Counted from the stretch's first letter, positions 1 to 6,352 are shown. The stretch: 12,380 bases of DNA from DASVAL01 sp035649575 (GCA_035649575.1 DASRJH010000275.1:1-12380), one strand, 5' to 3'. Numbers and translations: made by a program. Notes: generated by a model not told the origin, from the sequence alone.

Positions 1-86
1 CGCACGAGCGCGCCGAGCTCGCGCCGCGCGAGCTGGATCTGCTCGACGCTCGGAGCGGTCATGCTGCTTTCGGCGGTGGGGTTCAT
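1..86 (-). CDS. 5' end of an unidentified gene, cut by the window edge
   Basis: Only the first 28 or so residues are inside the window. Reading the minus strand from the ATG at 86 gives MNPTAESSMTAPSVEQIQLA and then RRELGALVR. A second in-frame ATG at 62 is an equally likely start. Neither has a clear Shine-Dalgarno sequence. It lies 17 bases downstream of the thioesterase stop codon on the same strand, so the two are probably co-transcribed. The pattern of an early helix followed by an arginine-rich LGALVR segment is reminiscent of the N-terminus of PLP-dependent threonine dehydratases, but that is a weak guess from a few residues. The function should be treated as unknown. Confidence 0.45.
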   Translation of the reverse strand, partial: MNPTAESSMTAPSVEQIQLARRELGALV

Positions 87-103
87 GCGCGGAGCGGTGG
101 GGA

Positions 104-565
104 TCACCAGCGGTGGAACGCGGGATGTCCTTCCTTGACGGCGACGAACAGCCCGTCGCAGGTGGCGCACACGCGACCTCCGGCTTCGAGCGTGCCCGCG
201 ATGCGCGCGCGGTCCGGCTGCGTCTCGACGACCTTCGCGCGCAGCAGCACGGGAGCGTTGGTCGGTGTCGGCCGGCGCATCTTGATCGTGTACTCGGCGG
301 TCACCGTGCACGGTGGAGTCGCGAGACCGCCCGCCTGCATGAGATGCCAGGCGGCGGTCCAGTTGCAGTGGCAATCGAGCAGGGCGCCGACGATGCCGCC
401 GTTCAGCACACCCGGAAACGCCTCGTGCATGGTCTGCGGCTGCCAGGTGCAGACGACCTCGTCGCCTTGCACGAAGCTCTTGATGCGCAGGCCGTCCTTG
501 TTGGCCGGGCCACAGCCGAAGCATGCGTTCTGCGGCGCGAACCGGTCCTGCAGGCTCTGGTCCAT
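104..565 (-). CDS. PaaI/4HBT-type hotdog-fold thioesterase
   Basis: A 153-residue cytoplasmic protein of the size usual for single-domain hotdog thioesterases, which hydrolyse acyl-CoA or similar thioesters; the substrate is not predictable here. Near the N-terminus it has the NACFGCGP.N..GL motif (about residues 13-26) of a large hotdog subgroup. The central helix segment, HEAFPGVLNGGIVGALLDCH (47-66), matches the PaaI-type HGG...LLD active-site region, with Asn55 where many PaaI proteins have His and with Asp64 retained. The open frame extends upstream to 724, but those residues are arginine-rich and low-complexity, and family similarity begins at the ATG at 565, so I chose that start. There is no clear ribosome binding site. 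It is divergent from the cytochrome-like gene and lies 17 bases before the next minus-strand gene. The family call is firm; the substrate is unknown. Confidence 0.85.
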   Translation of the reverse strand: MDQSLQDRFAPQNACFGCGPANKDGLRIKSFVQGDEVVCTWQPQTMHEAFPGVLNGGIVGALLDCHCNWTAAWHLMQAGGLATPPCTVTAEYTIKMRRPTPTNAPVLLRAKVVETQPDRARIAGTLEAGGRVCATCDGLFVAVKEGHPAFHRW

Positions 566-641
566 GCGAGCATGATCAGGGGGGCGCCGGTCCAGGGCGA
601 GATTTTCTCTGGCAGTCCGTGTGCGGGAAAAGCGCATTGCA

Positions 642-661
642 CCTGGCGCTTCGGCGCCAGG
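642..661. other. Perfect 8-bp hairpin with a cUUCGg tetraloop
   Basis: CCTGGCGC at 642-649 and GCGCCAGG at 654-661 are exact reverse complements separated by TTCG. Read on the plus strand this is the very stable C(UUCG)G tetraloop. It sits in the 157-base gap between the divergent thioesterase and cytochrome-like genes. There is no U-tract after it on either strand, so it is not a textbook intrinsic terminator. It could be a leader hairpin stabilising or attenuating a plus-strand transcript. No promoter could be placed with confidence in this gap. Confidence 0.6.
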
Positions 662-722
662 ACGGCCGTGCCCCGTGCCCATTGCCGTCCCTGCATCGAG
701 CCGCGCACGCTCCCGTCGCACC

Positions 723-865
723 ATGGCTGACCCGGTACCCTACGCGAGCTCGCGCCGCGACGACTTCGCCGCCTTGCAAAAAGCAGCTTCGATCACCCCG
801 CGAGCTTCCCGCTCACGCTCGGCCACTCAGGGCGCCTGTGCGCAGAATGCCACACGACCCCGGGC
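723..865 (+). pseudogene. Frameshifted 5' part of the multihaem cytochrome-like gene
   Basis: Cytochrome-like coding continues upstream of the GTG at 866 in the same frame (residues ..SSFDHPASFPLTL.., then a further haem motif CAECH at 839-853). That frame has no ATG, GTG or TTG before the in-frame stop at 728-730. An ATG at 723 opens the neighbouring frame (MADPVPYASSRRDDFAALQK). One extra A in the A5 run at 778-782 would join the two frames without a break (..AALQK-SSFDHP..). The sequence around the run does not fit the X XXY YYZ heptamer of programmed -1 frameshifting, so a real indel or a homopolymer sequencing error is more likely. Even when joined, the product would have no signal peptide. 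Confidence 0.55.
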
Positions 866-1216
866 GTGTTCACGGGCCTCAGTACGGCGTGTGCCTCGTG
901 CCACCTCGACGACTACCAGAGGACCACGAATCCGCCGCACGCGGCGTTCCAGATGAGCCAGCAGTGCCAGAATTGTCACACGACCGCGAGCTGGCCGCAG
1001 GGCCACTTCGTGCACCACTTCCCGATCACGAGCGGCAAGCACCGCGGCTTCGCCTGCTTCTCGTGCCACACCAACCCTGCCAACCGCATTGCTTTTGCGT
1101 GCATCGAGTGTCACACGCATCGGCAGACCGCGATGAACAGCGAGCACCAAGGCGTGGGAGGCTACGTATGGGCGTCGCCGAACTGCTACGCGTGTCATCC
1201 CGATGGGCGCCACTGA
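866..1216 (+). CDS. Multihaem c-type cytochrome-like (CxxCH) protein, probably 5'-truncated
   Basis: The intact frame from GTG 866 encodes 116 residues with five CxxCH haem-attachment motifs (CASCH, CQNCH, CFSCH, CIECH, CYACH). A sixth, CAECH, lies just upstream in the same frame. Extra histidines (HHFP, SEHQG) could be axial ligands. The segment FVHHFPITSGKHRGFACFSCH repeats the upstream pattern FDHP.SFPLT.GHSGRLCAECH, so the protein is an internal duplication, as is common in cytochrome c3/c7-like CxxCH families that carry electrons outside the cytoplasmic membrane. Covalent haem attachment needs export, yet no signal peptide is visible. GTG 866 is only the first legal start in frame and cuts into the domain. 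I regard this as a fragment or frameshifted gene and not as a functional short cytochrome. Confidence 0.7.
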   Translation: MFTGLSTACASCHLDDYQRTTNPPHAAFQMSQQCQNCHTTASWPQGHFVHHFPITSGKHRGFACFSCHTNPANRIAFACIECHTHRQTAMNSEHQGVGGYVWASPNCYACHPDGRH

Positions 1217-1223
1217 GGCAGTC

Positions 1224-1388
1224 CTTCGTGCGCCGAAAAAAACAGGATTTTGCGAGCCACCTGGAGATGCCGGTACGTAGGGAGACTTCTCAGGGACCGG
1301 ACGGTGGCACCGTGCTCGACGAACAGGGGTCCAGCCTGTTGCGAGCGGTACCTCCCGTCGGGGCTCGAGATTCTTCGCGCGCCGAAAA
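1224..1388. repeat. Pair of 16-bp direct repeats flanking a structured region
   Basis: CTTCGTGCGCCGAAAA at 1224-1239 and CTTCGCGCGCCGAAAA at 1373-1388 differ at one base and lie in the same orientation 149 bases apart. They bracket the inverted repeats at 1256-1349. The arrangement could be a decayed small mobile element or two copies of a protein-binding site. Chance recurrence in GC-rich DNA cannot be excluded without a genome-wide count. Confidence 0.45.
1256..1349. other. Nested inverted repeats in the 1217-1544 intergenic region (possible structured RNA)
   Basis: Bases 1217-1544 form the longest gene-free stretch. Two adjacent foldable units are visible. Unit one: GCCACC (1256-1261) pairs with GGTGGC (1303-1308), and inside it CCGGT (1270-1274) pairs with ACCGG (1296-1300). 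Unit two: ACC (1309-1311) with GGT (1347-1349), GCTCG (1314-1318) with CGAGC (1342-1346), and AACAGG (1322-1327) with CCTGTT (1335-1340). An A7 run followed by a TTTT run (about 1236-1250) precedes them. I do not recognise a known RNA family. The region lies after the cytochrome fragment and before the oxidoreductase gene, so it could be a leader element, a non-coding RNA or an element remnant. Confidence 0.4.
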
Positions 1389-1444
1389 GCTAGGGGTGGT
1401 GGCACGGGGGCGGTGAGTGCGCCAGATTCTTCTAGACAATGGGG

Positions 1445-1482
1445 CGCCGTGAGCACCTCCCCCCCGGGGGGGTGCCACGGCG
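1445..1482. other. GC-rich hairpin upstream of the oxidoreductase gene
   Basis: CGCCGTG (1445-1451) pairs with CACGGCG (1476-1482), CACC (1454-1457) pairs with GGTG (1471-1474), and the apex is a C7G7 run (1459-1472). It is a long imperfect palindrome about 62 bases before the oxidoreductase start codon. There is no U-tract. It could terminate or attenuate read-through into that gene, or be an operator; the sequence does not decide. Confidence 0.5.
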
Positions 1483-1544
1483 ACTGCCCGCCTCGGCGAT
1501 CGTTGATGCGTGCGCGCTTGCGGGTCGTCGGGAATGATGCCGCG

Positions 1545-2849
1545 ATGAGCACTTCACGCCGTTCGTTCCTCGGCGTCGTTGCCAGCGGCGCCGCGATCGG
1601 CTTGTCCGGATGCCAGGTGCGGCCGCGGCGCGGGCCGCGCAGTCCCGACCAACCTGCGCGGCTCATGATCGTCGGCGTCGCGGGCCGCGGTGGTGAGAAC
1701 CTCGACGCTGTCGGAAATCAACACATCGAGGTGCTCTGCGACGTCGACCGCCGCCACCTCGAGGCCGCGGCGCGCAAGTTCCCGCGCGCGCGCCTCTGTG
1801 CCGACTACCGCACGGTCCTGCAGGATCCGGTCGAGCTCGCACGGCTCGACGGCGTCGTCGTCAGCACGCCGGATCACACGCACTACCTGCCGGCGATGTT
1901 GGCGCTGCAGCAGGGCCTCGACGTCTACTGCGAGAAGCCGCTGACGCAGACCGTGGCGCAGGCGCGGCGCCTGACTGCCCTCGCGGAGGCCAACGGGTGC
2001 GTGACGCAGATGGGTACGCAAATCCATGCGAACGCGAACTACCGGCGCGTCGTCGAAGCGATCACGGCCGGCGCCGTCGGCGTGGTGCGCGAGGTGGTCG
2101 TGTTCGTGAACGGCACCGACTGGTCCGCACAACGGCTGCCCGATCCGAAGCAGGTTCCTGCGCATCTCGACTGGAATCTCTGGCTCGGACCGTCGGCGCC
2201 TCGCGCGTTCTCGGATGGTTATCACCCGATGGGTTGGCGTCGCTACTGGGCGTTCGGCGGCGGCACCACGGCGGACATGGCCTGCCACTACGTCGACCTC
2301 GCGTTCTGGGCGCTCGATCTCGACGCGCCGACGTCGCTGCAGGCCGATGGACCGGAGCCGGATCCGGAGTGTGCGCCCGCGGGACTGCGCTGCGAGTACG
2401 CATTCCCCGCGCGTGGCCGGCGCGCGCCGATCGTGCTGCGCTGGCACGCTGGCAAGGACCGCCCCGCGGAGACGCTCGCGAAATACGGCCTCGAGCAGTG
2501 GAACAACGGCGTGTTGTTCGTCGGCGACGATGGGTGGCTCGTCAGCGACTACGACCGGCACGAGGTCGGCCCGGCCGCGCGCAAGGCCGCATGGCAGGCG
2601 CCGCCGCAGTCGATCGCGCCGTCGCCGGGTCACCAGAAGGAATGGCTGCTCGGCTGTGCACTGCGGACCCGGCCGTCGTGTTCGTTCGCGTATGCGGGAC
2701 CGCTCACGGAAACCGTGCTGCTCGCGAACATAGCACTGCGCGCCGCGCGTGGTCGCCGGCTGCAGTGGGACGCCGCCAACGTGCGCACGGACGACGCTGC
2801 CGCGAACGCGCTGCTCGACGTGCACGCGCGCAGTGGGTTCTCCGCGTAG
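1545..2849 (+). CDS. Tat-exported lipoprotein oxidoreductase, Gfo/Idh/MocA family
   Basis: A 434-residue NAD(P)-dependent oxidoreductase of the Gfo/Idh/MocA family, which act mostly on sugars, inositols and derivatives. The N-terminus has a twin-arginine motif (SRRSFL, residues 4-9), a short hydrophobic stretch and a lipobox LSGC (Cys23), so it is probably exported folded with its cofactor and lipid-anchored. The Rossmann fold carries GVAGRG (44-49), followed by the STPDHTHY segment (107-114) and the family signature EKPLTQTV (130-137). The C-terminal domain has the conserved GGG.TADMACHYVD stretch (238-251), where His248 is a likely active-site residue. The frame stays open back to 1413, but the Tat signal begins at ATG 1545, which fixes the start. 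It is monocistronic, preceded by the structured region and followed 9 bases later by a hairpin. The substrate is unknown. Confidence 0.92.
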   Translation: MSTSRRSFLGVVASGAAIGLSGCQVRPRRGPRSPDQPARLMIVGVAGRGGENLDAVGNQHIEVLCDVDRRHLEAAARKFPRARLCADYRTVLQDPVELARLDGVVVSTPDHTHYLPAMLALQQGLDVYCEKPLTQTVAQARRLTALAEANGCVTQMGTQIHANANYRRVVEAITAGAVGVVREVVVFVNGTDWSAQRLPDPKQVPAHLDWNLWLGPSAPRAFSDGYHPMGWRRYWAFGGGTTADMACHYVDLAFWALDLDAPTSLQADGPEPDPECAPAGLRCEYAFPARGRRAPIVLRWHAGKDRPAETLAKYGLEQWNNGVLFVGDDGWLVSDYDRHEVGPAARKAAWQAPPQSIAPSPGHQKEWLLGCALRTRPSCSFAYAGPLTETVLLANIALRAARGRRLQWDAANVRTDDAAANALLDVHARSGFSA

Positions 2850-2858
2850 CGTCTGTGG

Positions 2859-2879
2859 CGAGCCCCGCTTGGGCGCTCG
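2859..2879 (+). terminator. Hairpin just after the oxidoreductase stop codon
   Basis: CGAGC CCC (2859-2866), loop GCTT, GGG (2871-2873) and GCTCG (2875-2879) form an 8-bp stem with one bulged C. It begins 9 bases after the stop codon, between two convergent genes. No U-tract follows, so it is a probable rather than a typical intrinsic terminator. Confidence 0.5.
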
Positions 2880-2933
2880 TCGGCTCTTCACCGTGTTGGG
2901 CGGCAAGTGTAGACCCGAACAGCAGGACGTGCC

Positions 2934-3587
2934 CTACAGCGCCTTGGGCAATCGCTTGAACTCCCAAAACCTGTCGCGCGTCGCCGGGGTCGGATCATCG
3001 ACCTCGAAGAACTCCACCTCGGTCGGCTCGAGCAGATCCTTGTAGCAGTCGTGTCGAACGACAGCGCTCGAGCCGGGAACGATATCGGAAACACGCAACC
3101 AGGCACCCCCTCGGAGATTCGGACCTTCGACTCCGATCGTGAGGAACGGCAGCCGCATGGTAGATCCGTTTTCCACCTCGAAGGTGGCGTCTCCGTTGGC
3201 AGCAAAGCCGACGTGCCGCCAGGTGAAGAGTCTCCGAGCTCCGACGATCGACTGCTCGTGCTTGGAAAACGGTCTGACTTGCCTCGCACGCTTGCGAGCC
3301 TGGTCCTGGCCAATGCCTCTGTCGCAGTCGCAGCCGATTGCTTGGCCGCCACAAGCGGGGCACTGCTCGACATCGCAGGATGGCACATGCAGTTGCCCCT
3401 TGAGGACAGCGCAGTCTCGGCACGGATGCTTGTGTGCTCCCCAGTCCTCGGACTCATCGCCGTAGGGGATCCGCGGAAGGTCAATGCCCGCGATCGAGAC
3501 TGTCAGGACGGTCTGGGCCTCCTCGATCCGCTCGGGCCATCCCTCGACGACCTCTACACCATTGTGGACGACGCGGCGCTTGCTCAT
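2934..3587 (-). CDS. Uncharacterised cysteine-rich zinc-ribbon-like protein
   Basis: A 217-residue soluble protein with no recognised function. Residues 54-88 hold H.C..C, a histidine, then C....CPACGGQ......C.C (Cys56, 59, 71, 76, 79, 86, 88), which looks like one or two zinc-binding ribbons. I recall this GQLHVP.CD.E.CP.CGGQ pattern from other uncharacterised bacterial proteins. After a basic linker (96-110), residues 121-210 form a beta-rich domain (WRHVGF..NGDATFEVENGS, then GGAWL.V.DI.PGSSAVV.HDCY) ending in an acidic DDPTPATRDRFWEF tail. It is the last gene of a minus-strand run, 25 bases after the GAF gene. Local GC is near 58-60% in two hand-counted lines, well below the neighbours, which suggests recent transfer. 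A role as an immunity or accessory protein is possible but unsupported. Confidence 0.75.
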   Translation of the reverse strand: MSKRRVVHNGVEVVEGWPERIEEAQTVLTVSIAGIDLPRIPYGDESEDWGAHKHPCRDCAVLKGQLHVPSCDVEQCPACGGQAIGCDCDRGIGQDQARKRARQVRPFSKHEQSIVGARRLFTWRHVGFAANGDATFEVENGSTMRLPFLTIGVEGPNLRGGAWLRVSDIVPGSSAVVRHDCYKDLLEPTEVEFFEVDDPTPATRDRFWEFKRLPKAL

Positions 3588-3612
3588 GCGAGTGGTCTGT
3601 CCGCCACTATGG

Positions 3613-4101
3613 CTAGAGCATCTTGGGTCGCCGATGGACTGCGAGGCGCGCGCCGACTTCCATCAGCAGGCGCGTCTCCGCTTCGCTGAAGTCATGCGCG
3701 ACCGGCTTCGCGATGCCGAACACGCCGCACAGCCGGTTGCCGTCGAGCATCGGCGCGGCGAGCGAACCCTCCATCTGCGTGAGCTTGGCGCCGGGTCGCA
3801 CCACGCCGCTCTGGTCCTTCTGCAGGTTGCAAACCTGCACAGGTTCTCTGCGCTCGGCGGCGATGCCGGCCATGCCCTTGCCGATCGGGATCACGCCGAC
3901 TTTGTCGAGCACGGGAGGCGGCAGGCCGCGTTGCGCGGCGAGGTGCAGCATGCCGTCCTTCGGATCGAGCAGGTGCACGGTGCCGACCGGACAGTCGAAA
4001 TGCCGCGTCACACGATCGAGCACGTCCTGCCACGGCGTTTCCGGTGCTGTGGCGAGCTGGTTCTCGAGGGCGGCGAGCAGCGGGTGTGGTGGCTGGGGCA
4101 T
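3613..4101 (-). CDS. GAF-domain protein
   Basis: A 162-residue protein that is almost entirely one GAF domain, a fold that binds small ligands such as cyclic nucleotides, haem or metabolites in signalling proteins. Recognisable features are the N-terminal helix (1-33), the TVHLLD....MLHLAAQRGLP strand-turn region (41-61), IPIGKGMAGIAAERREPVQV (71-90), the EGSLAAPML strand (111-119) and GVFGIAKP (126-133), followed by a closing helix. No output domain is fused to it, so it must act through a partner or be a stand-alone sensor or enzyme. I do not see the cysteine set expected of free-methionine sulfoxide reductase. It lies 31 bases downstream of cutC and 25 bases upstream of the zinc-ribbon gene, likely in one transcript. 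The ligand is unknown. Confidence 0.83.
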   Translation of the reverse strand: MPQPPHPLLAALENQLATAPETPWQDVLDRVTRHFDCPVGTVHLLDPKDGMLHLAAQRGLPPPVLDKVGVIPIGKGMAGIAAERREPVQVCNLQKDQSGVVRPGAKLTQMEGSLAAPMLDGNRLCGVFGIAKPVAHDFSEAETRLLMEVGARLAVHRRPKML

Positions 4102-4132
4102 GGTGTGCCCATGGTAACCGGCGACGCGTCGC

Positions 4133-4897
4133 TCAGGGGGCCCGCACTGCGGCGACCACGCGAGCGATCATCGCCGCGTCCGTGACGCGCAGCGAAAACT
4201 CGTCATCGGGCGGTTGTGTGCCCATCGGAACACCCTGTTGCCGGAACGTCATCGCGCTCCGGCGCCACGCCGTGGCCGAAAGGTGCAGTTCGCGCACGCC
4301 GGTCGCCGCGACCAGGGCCCGCACGTTGTCGTCGCGCACGCCGCCTCCGGCCATCACGGCAAGACGGGTTCCGGCGCGAGCCACGCACGCCTCGATGCAT
4401 GCGGTGCCATTCGGTGCTGTGGCCGCCTGGCCCGACGTCAATACGCGTGCGGCTCCCAATGCGACGAGCGTCTCGAGGGCGCGCGCGGGGTCCGCGCAGA
4501 GGTCGAATGCGCGATGGCACGTGAACGGCAACGGCGCCGCCGCAGCAATCAGCTCGCGCATGCGCGCTTCGTCGAGCTCTCCCGAAGCGAGCAACACGCC
4601 GGCGACGATGCCATCGACGCCGGCCGCCTTCAGATGCTGCAGGTCGCGCCGCATCACCTCGAACTCGCTGCGTTCGTAGAGGAAGTCGCCGCCGCGCGGC
4701 CGCACCATCGCGAACACGGGGATCTTCACGGCCGCTCGCACCGCCTCGCAGAGGCCGAGGCTCGGAGTCAGTCCGCCTTCGACGAGGCTCTGGCACAGTT
4801 CGAGTCGTTTCGCGCCCGACGCAGCGGCCGCGGCGGCGCCAGCGACGGAGTCGACCGCAACCTCGACCAGGACCTCGGCATTGGCGGTTCTGCGCAC
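4133..4897 (-). CDS. cutC: CutC family protein (copper homeostasis family, TIM barrel)
   Basis: A 254-residue cytoplasmic TIM-barrel protein of the usual CutC length. All family blocks are present in order: RLELC (31-35), EGGLTPS (40-46), MVRPRGGDF (64-72), CHRAFD (127-132), LTSG (153-156), MAGGGV (182-187) and ELHLSA (203-208). The family name comes from copper tolerance in E. coli, but the biochemical role is disputed and no copper gene lies nearby. The only usable start is GTG 4897, because an in-frame TAG lies at 4904-4906 and no ATG occurs near the N-terminus. There is no room for a ribosome binding site or a leader: the divergent protease gene starts 20 bases away. It heads a probable operon with the GAF and zinc-ribbon genes. 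Confidence 0.93.
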   Translation of the reverse strand: MRRTANAEVLVEVAVDSVAGAAAAAASGAKRLELCQSLVEGGLTPSLGLCEAVRAAVKIPVFAMVRPRGGDFLYERSEFEVMRRDLQHLKAAGVDGIVAGVLLASGELDEARMRELIAAAAPLPFTCHRAFDLCADPARALETLVALGAARVLTSGQAATAPNGTACIEACVARAGTRLAVMAGGGVRDDNVRALVAATGVRELHLSATAWRRSAMTFRQQGVPMGTQPPDDEFSLRVTDAAMIARVVAAVRAP

Positions 4898-4916
4898 GCC
4901 CCACTATGGTGCGCGG
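4881..4916 (+). promoter_or_regulatory. Possible promoter giving a leaderless protease mRNA, overlapping the cutC 5' end
   Basis: TTGGCG (4881-4886) and TATGGT (4905-4910) each match the sigma-70 consensus at four of six positions, with an 18-base spacer. Six bases after the -10 box comes the protease ATG (4917), so transcription would begin at or next to the start codon. On the other strand CATAGT (4908 down to 4903) lies five bases before the cutC GTG and could act the same way, although its -35 box is not convincing. The prediction comes from motif spacing only. Confidence 0.35.
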
Positions 4917-6335
4917 ATGCGTGCGCAATTGCTGCACCTTTCCGGGGCCGCTCGCGGTCGCACCTCGACCTACGAAGCGCGCGTCGTCACGATCGGTGCT
5001 GCACCGACCTCCCAGGCCGTGCTGAAGGCGCCCGGCGTGGCCGACCGGCACGCGCAGATCGAGTTCGTGGAAGAAGAGTGTCGCTTCCACCTGCGGCGGC
5101 TCGATGGCCAGGTGTTCGTGAATGGTGCCGAGATCGAGGAGGTCATCCTGCAGGACGGCGATCGCCTCGAATTCGGCGCCGGCGGGCCGATGGCGCGGTT
5201 CCGCATCTACGTGCCGCTCGGCGCGGTGTGCAAGCCCGTTCACCGCATGCTCGCGGACGCCCGCGACGTCGGCCGCGTGAGCGGCGGCGCCGCGGCGACG
5301 AAGACGTTCACGCGCGACCTGCTCACGCAGTCCACGAGGAGACTCAAGATCACCGTGCCGCTGATGCTCGTCGCAGGTGCGTTCCTGGCGGGCTGGCTCG
5401 GCGGTTGGATCGGTCAAGCCGCCTCGGCGGACCACGTGACGCGCAAGGCGCTCGAGCGTCTGCGCGAACAGCAGCAGACGATCGCCGTGACCCAGGCCGA
5501 GCTCGATGCGCTGCGCAATGATCAGCAGAAGCAGCGGGAGGAGATCGCGACCCTGGCGCGCGCGAACTCCGGCGTGCTGCGGATCCAGAAGGAGTGGAGT
5601 CGCGGCGTGTGTCTGCTGCACGGGATCTACCGCCTGCGCATGCCCGACCAGGGCTGGTTCTCGCTCGACGGAACGGAGCCGTTCGAGTGCGAGTACACGG
5701 GCTCCGGCTTCCTCGCGAGCCCGGCCGGTTACATCGTCACGAACCGTCACGTGGTCGCGCCGTGGACCGAGGAGCGCGGTATCGCGACGCTGATCGAACA
5801 AGGGGTGCAGCCCGAGTTCCTGCACCTGACGGCGACCTTTCCGGGCCGGAATCCGCTCGACGTGCCGCCAGCTTCGATCCGGCGCCGCAGCGACGACCGC
5901 GACGTCGCGCTCGTGCAGGTCGATCCGAAGAACCTCGAAGGTGTGCCGGTCCTGCCGCTGCAACAGACTCCTGTCGAGTCCGAAGACCAGCGCGCGATCG
6001 TCGTCGGTTATCCGACGGGGCTCGGCGCGCTGCTGGCGCGGGCGAGCGACCGTCTCGTGGATGACCTGCGGCAGCGCTCGGCGAGCATGAGCGACGCGAT
6101 CGCCGCGCTGGCCACCGCGGGGCAGATCACGCCGATCATCACGCAGGGTGGGATCAGCGAGCAGAAGGAGGACATGATCGTCTACGACGCCCTGACGACG
6201 CACGGTGGCTCGGGCGGCCCGGTCTTCGGCGGCAGCGGCATGGTCATCGCCGTCAACTTCGCGATCCAGCCCGGCTTCACCGGCGCCAACTACGGCGTGC
6301 CGATCCGGTTCGCCCAGGAACTGTTGCCCAAGTGA
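4917..6335 (+). CDS. Membrane-anchored FHA-trypsin-like serine protease
   Basis: A 472-residue protein with three parts. Residues 1-100 form an FHA domain, usually a phosphothreonine reader (VVTIG at 23-27, DRHAQI at 43-48, FVNG at 67-70, LQDGDRLEFG at 78-87). It has RHA in place of the usual SRxHA. A basic stretch leads to one transmembrane helix (about 145-168), then a coiled coil rich in Q/E/R (172-216). Residues 226-472 are a chymotrypsin/HtrA-like protease with the full triad: His278 in TNRHVV, Asp329 in RDVALV and Ser432 in GGSGGPV. No PDZ domain follows. The expected topology is FHA in the cytoplasm and protease outside. I chose ATG 4917 because FHA similarity starts there; the TTG at 4881 would add residues overlapping cutC. 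A MinD-like ATPase gene follows on the same strand. Confidence 0.88.
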   Translation: MRAQLLHLSGAARGRTSTYEARVVTIGAAPTSQAVLKAPGVADRHAQIEFVEEECRFHLRRLDGQVFVNGAEIEEVILQDGDRLEFGAGGPMARFRIYVPLGAVCKPVHRMLADARDVGRVSGGAAATKTFTRDLLTQSTRRLKITVPLMLVAGAFLAGWLGGWIGQAASADHVTRKALERLREQQQTIAVTQAELDALRNDQQKQREEIATLARANSGVLRIQKEWSRGVCLLHGIYRLRMPDQGWFSLDGTEPFECEYTGSGFLASPAGYIVTNRHVVAPWTEERGIATLIEQGVQPEFLHLTATFPGRNPLDVPPASIRRRSDDRDVALVQVDPKNLEGVPVLPLQQTPVESEDQRAIVVGYPTGLGALLARASDRLVDDLRQRSASMSDAIAALATAGQITPIITQGGISEQKEDMIVYDALTTHGGSGGPVFGGSGMVIAVNFAIQPGFTGANYGVPIRFAQELLPK

Positions 6336-6352
6336 CGGGGATGCAGCGACCT

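Noticed and set aside
771..790. Programmed -1 ribosomal frameshifting in the cytochrome-like gene
   Set aside because: In the zero frame the codons are TTG CAA AAA GCA, which does not form an X XXY YYZ heptamer. An indel or a sequencing error is simpler.
1217..1260. An intrinsic terminator on the minus strand ending in the T7 run opposite 1236-1242
   Set aside because: No strong stem directly precedes the T-run on that strand, and no minus-strand gene ends here.
523..1416. Long plus-strand and minus-strand frames through the cytochrome-like gene and the following intergenic region
   Set aside because: They pass through the CxxCH-encoding stretch in the wrong frame and show only low-complexity R/A/P sequence.
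2997..3700. Plus-strand open frames antisense to the zinc-ribbon protein gene
   Set aside because: They lack any motif, while the minus-strand frame has an ordered cysteine pattern and a plausible fold.
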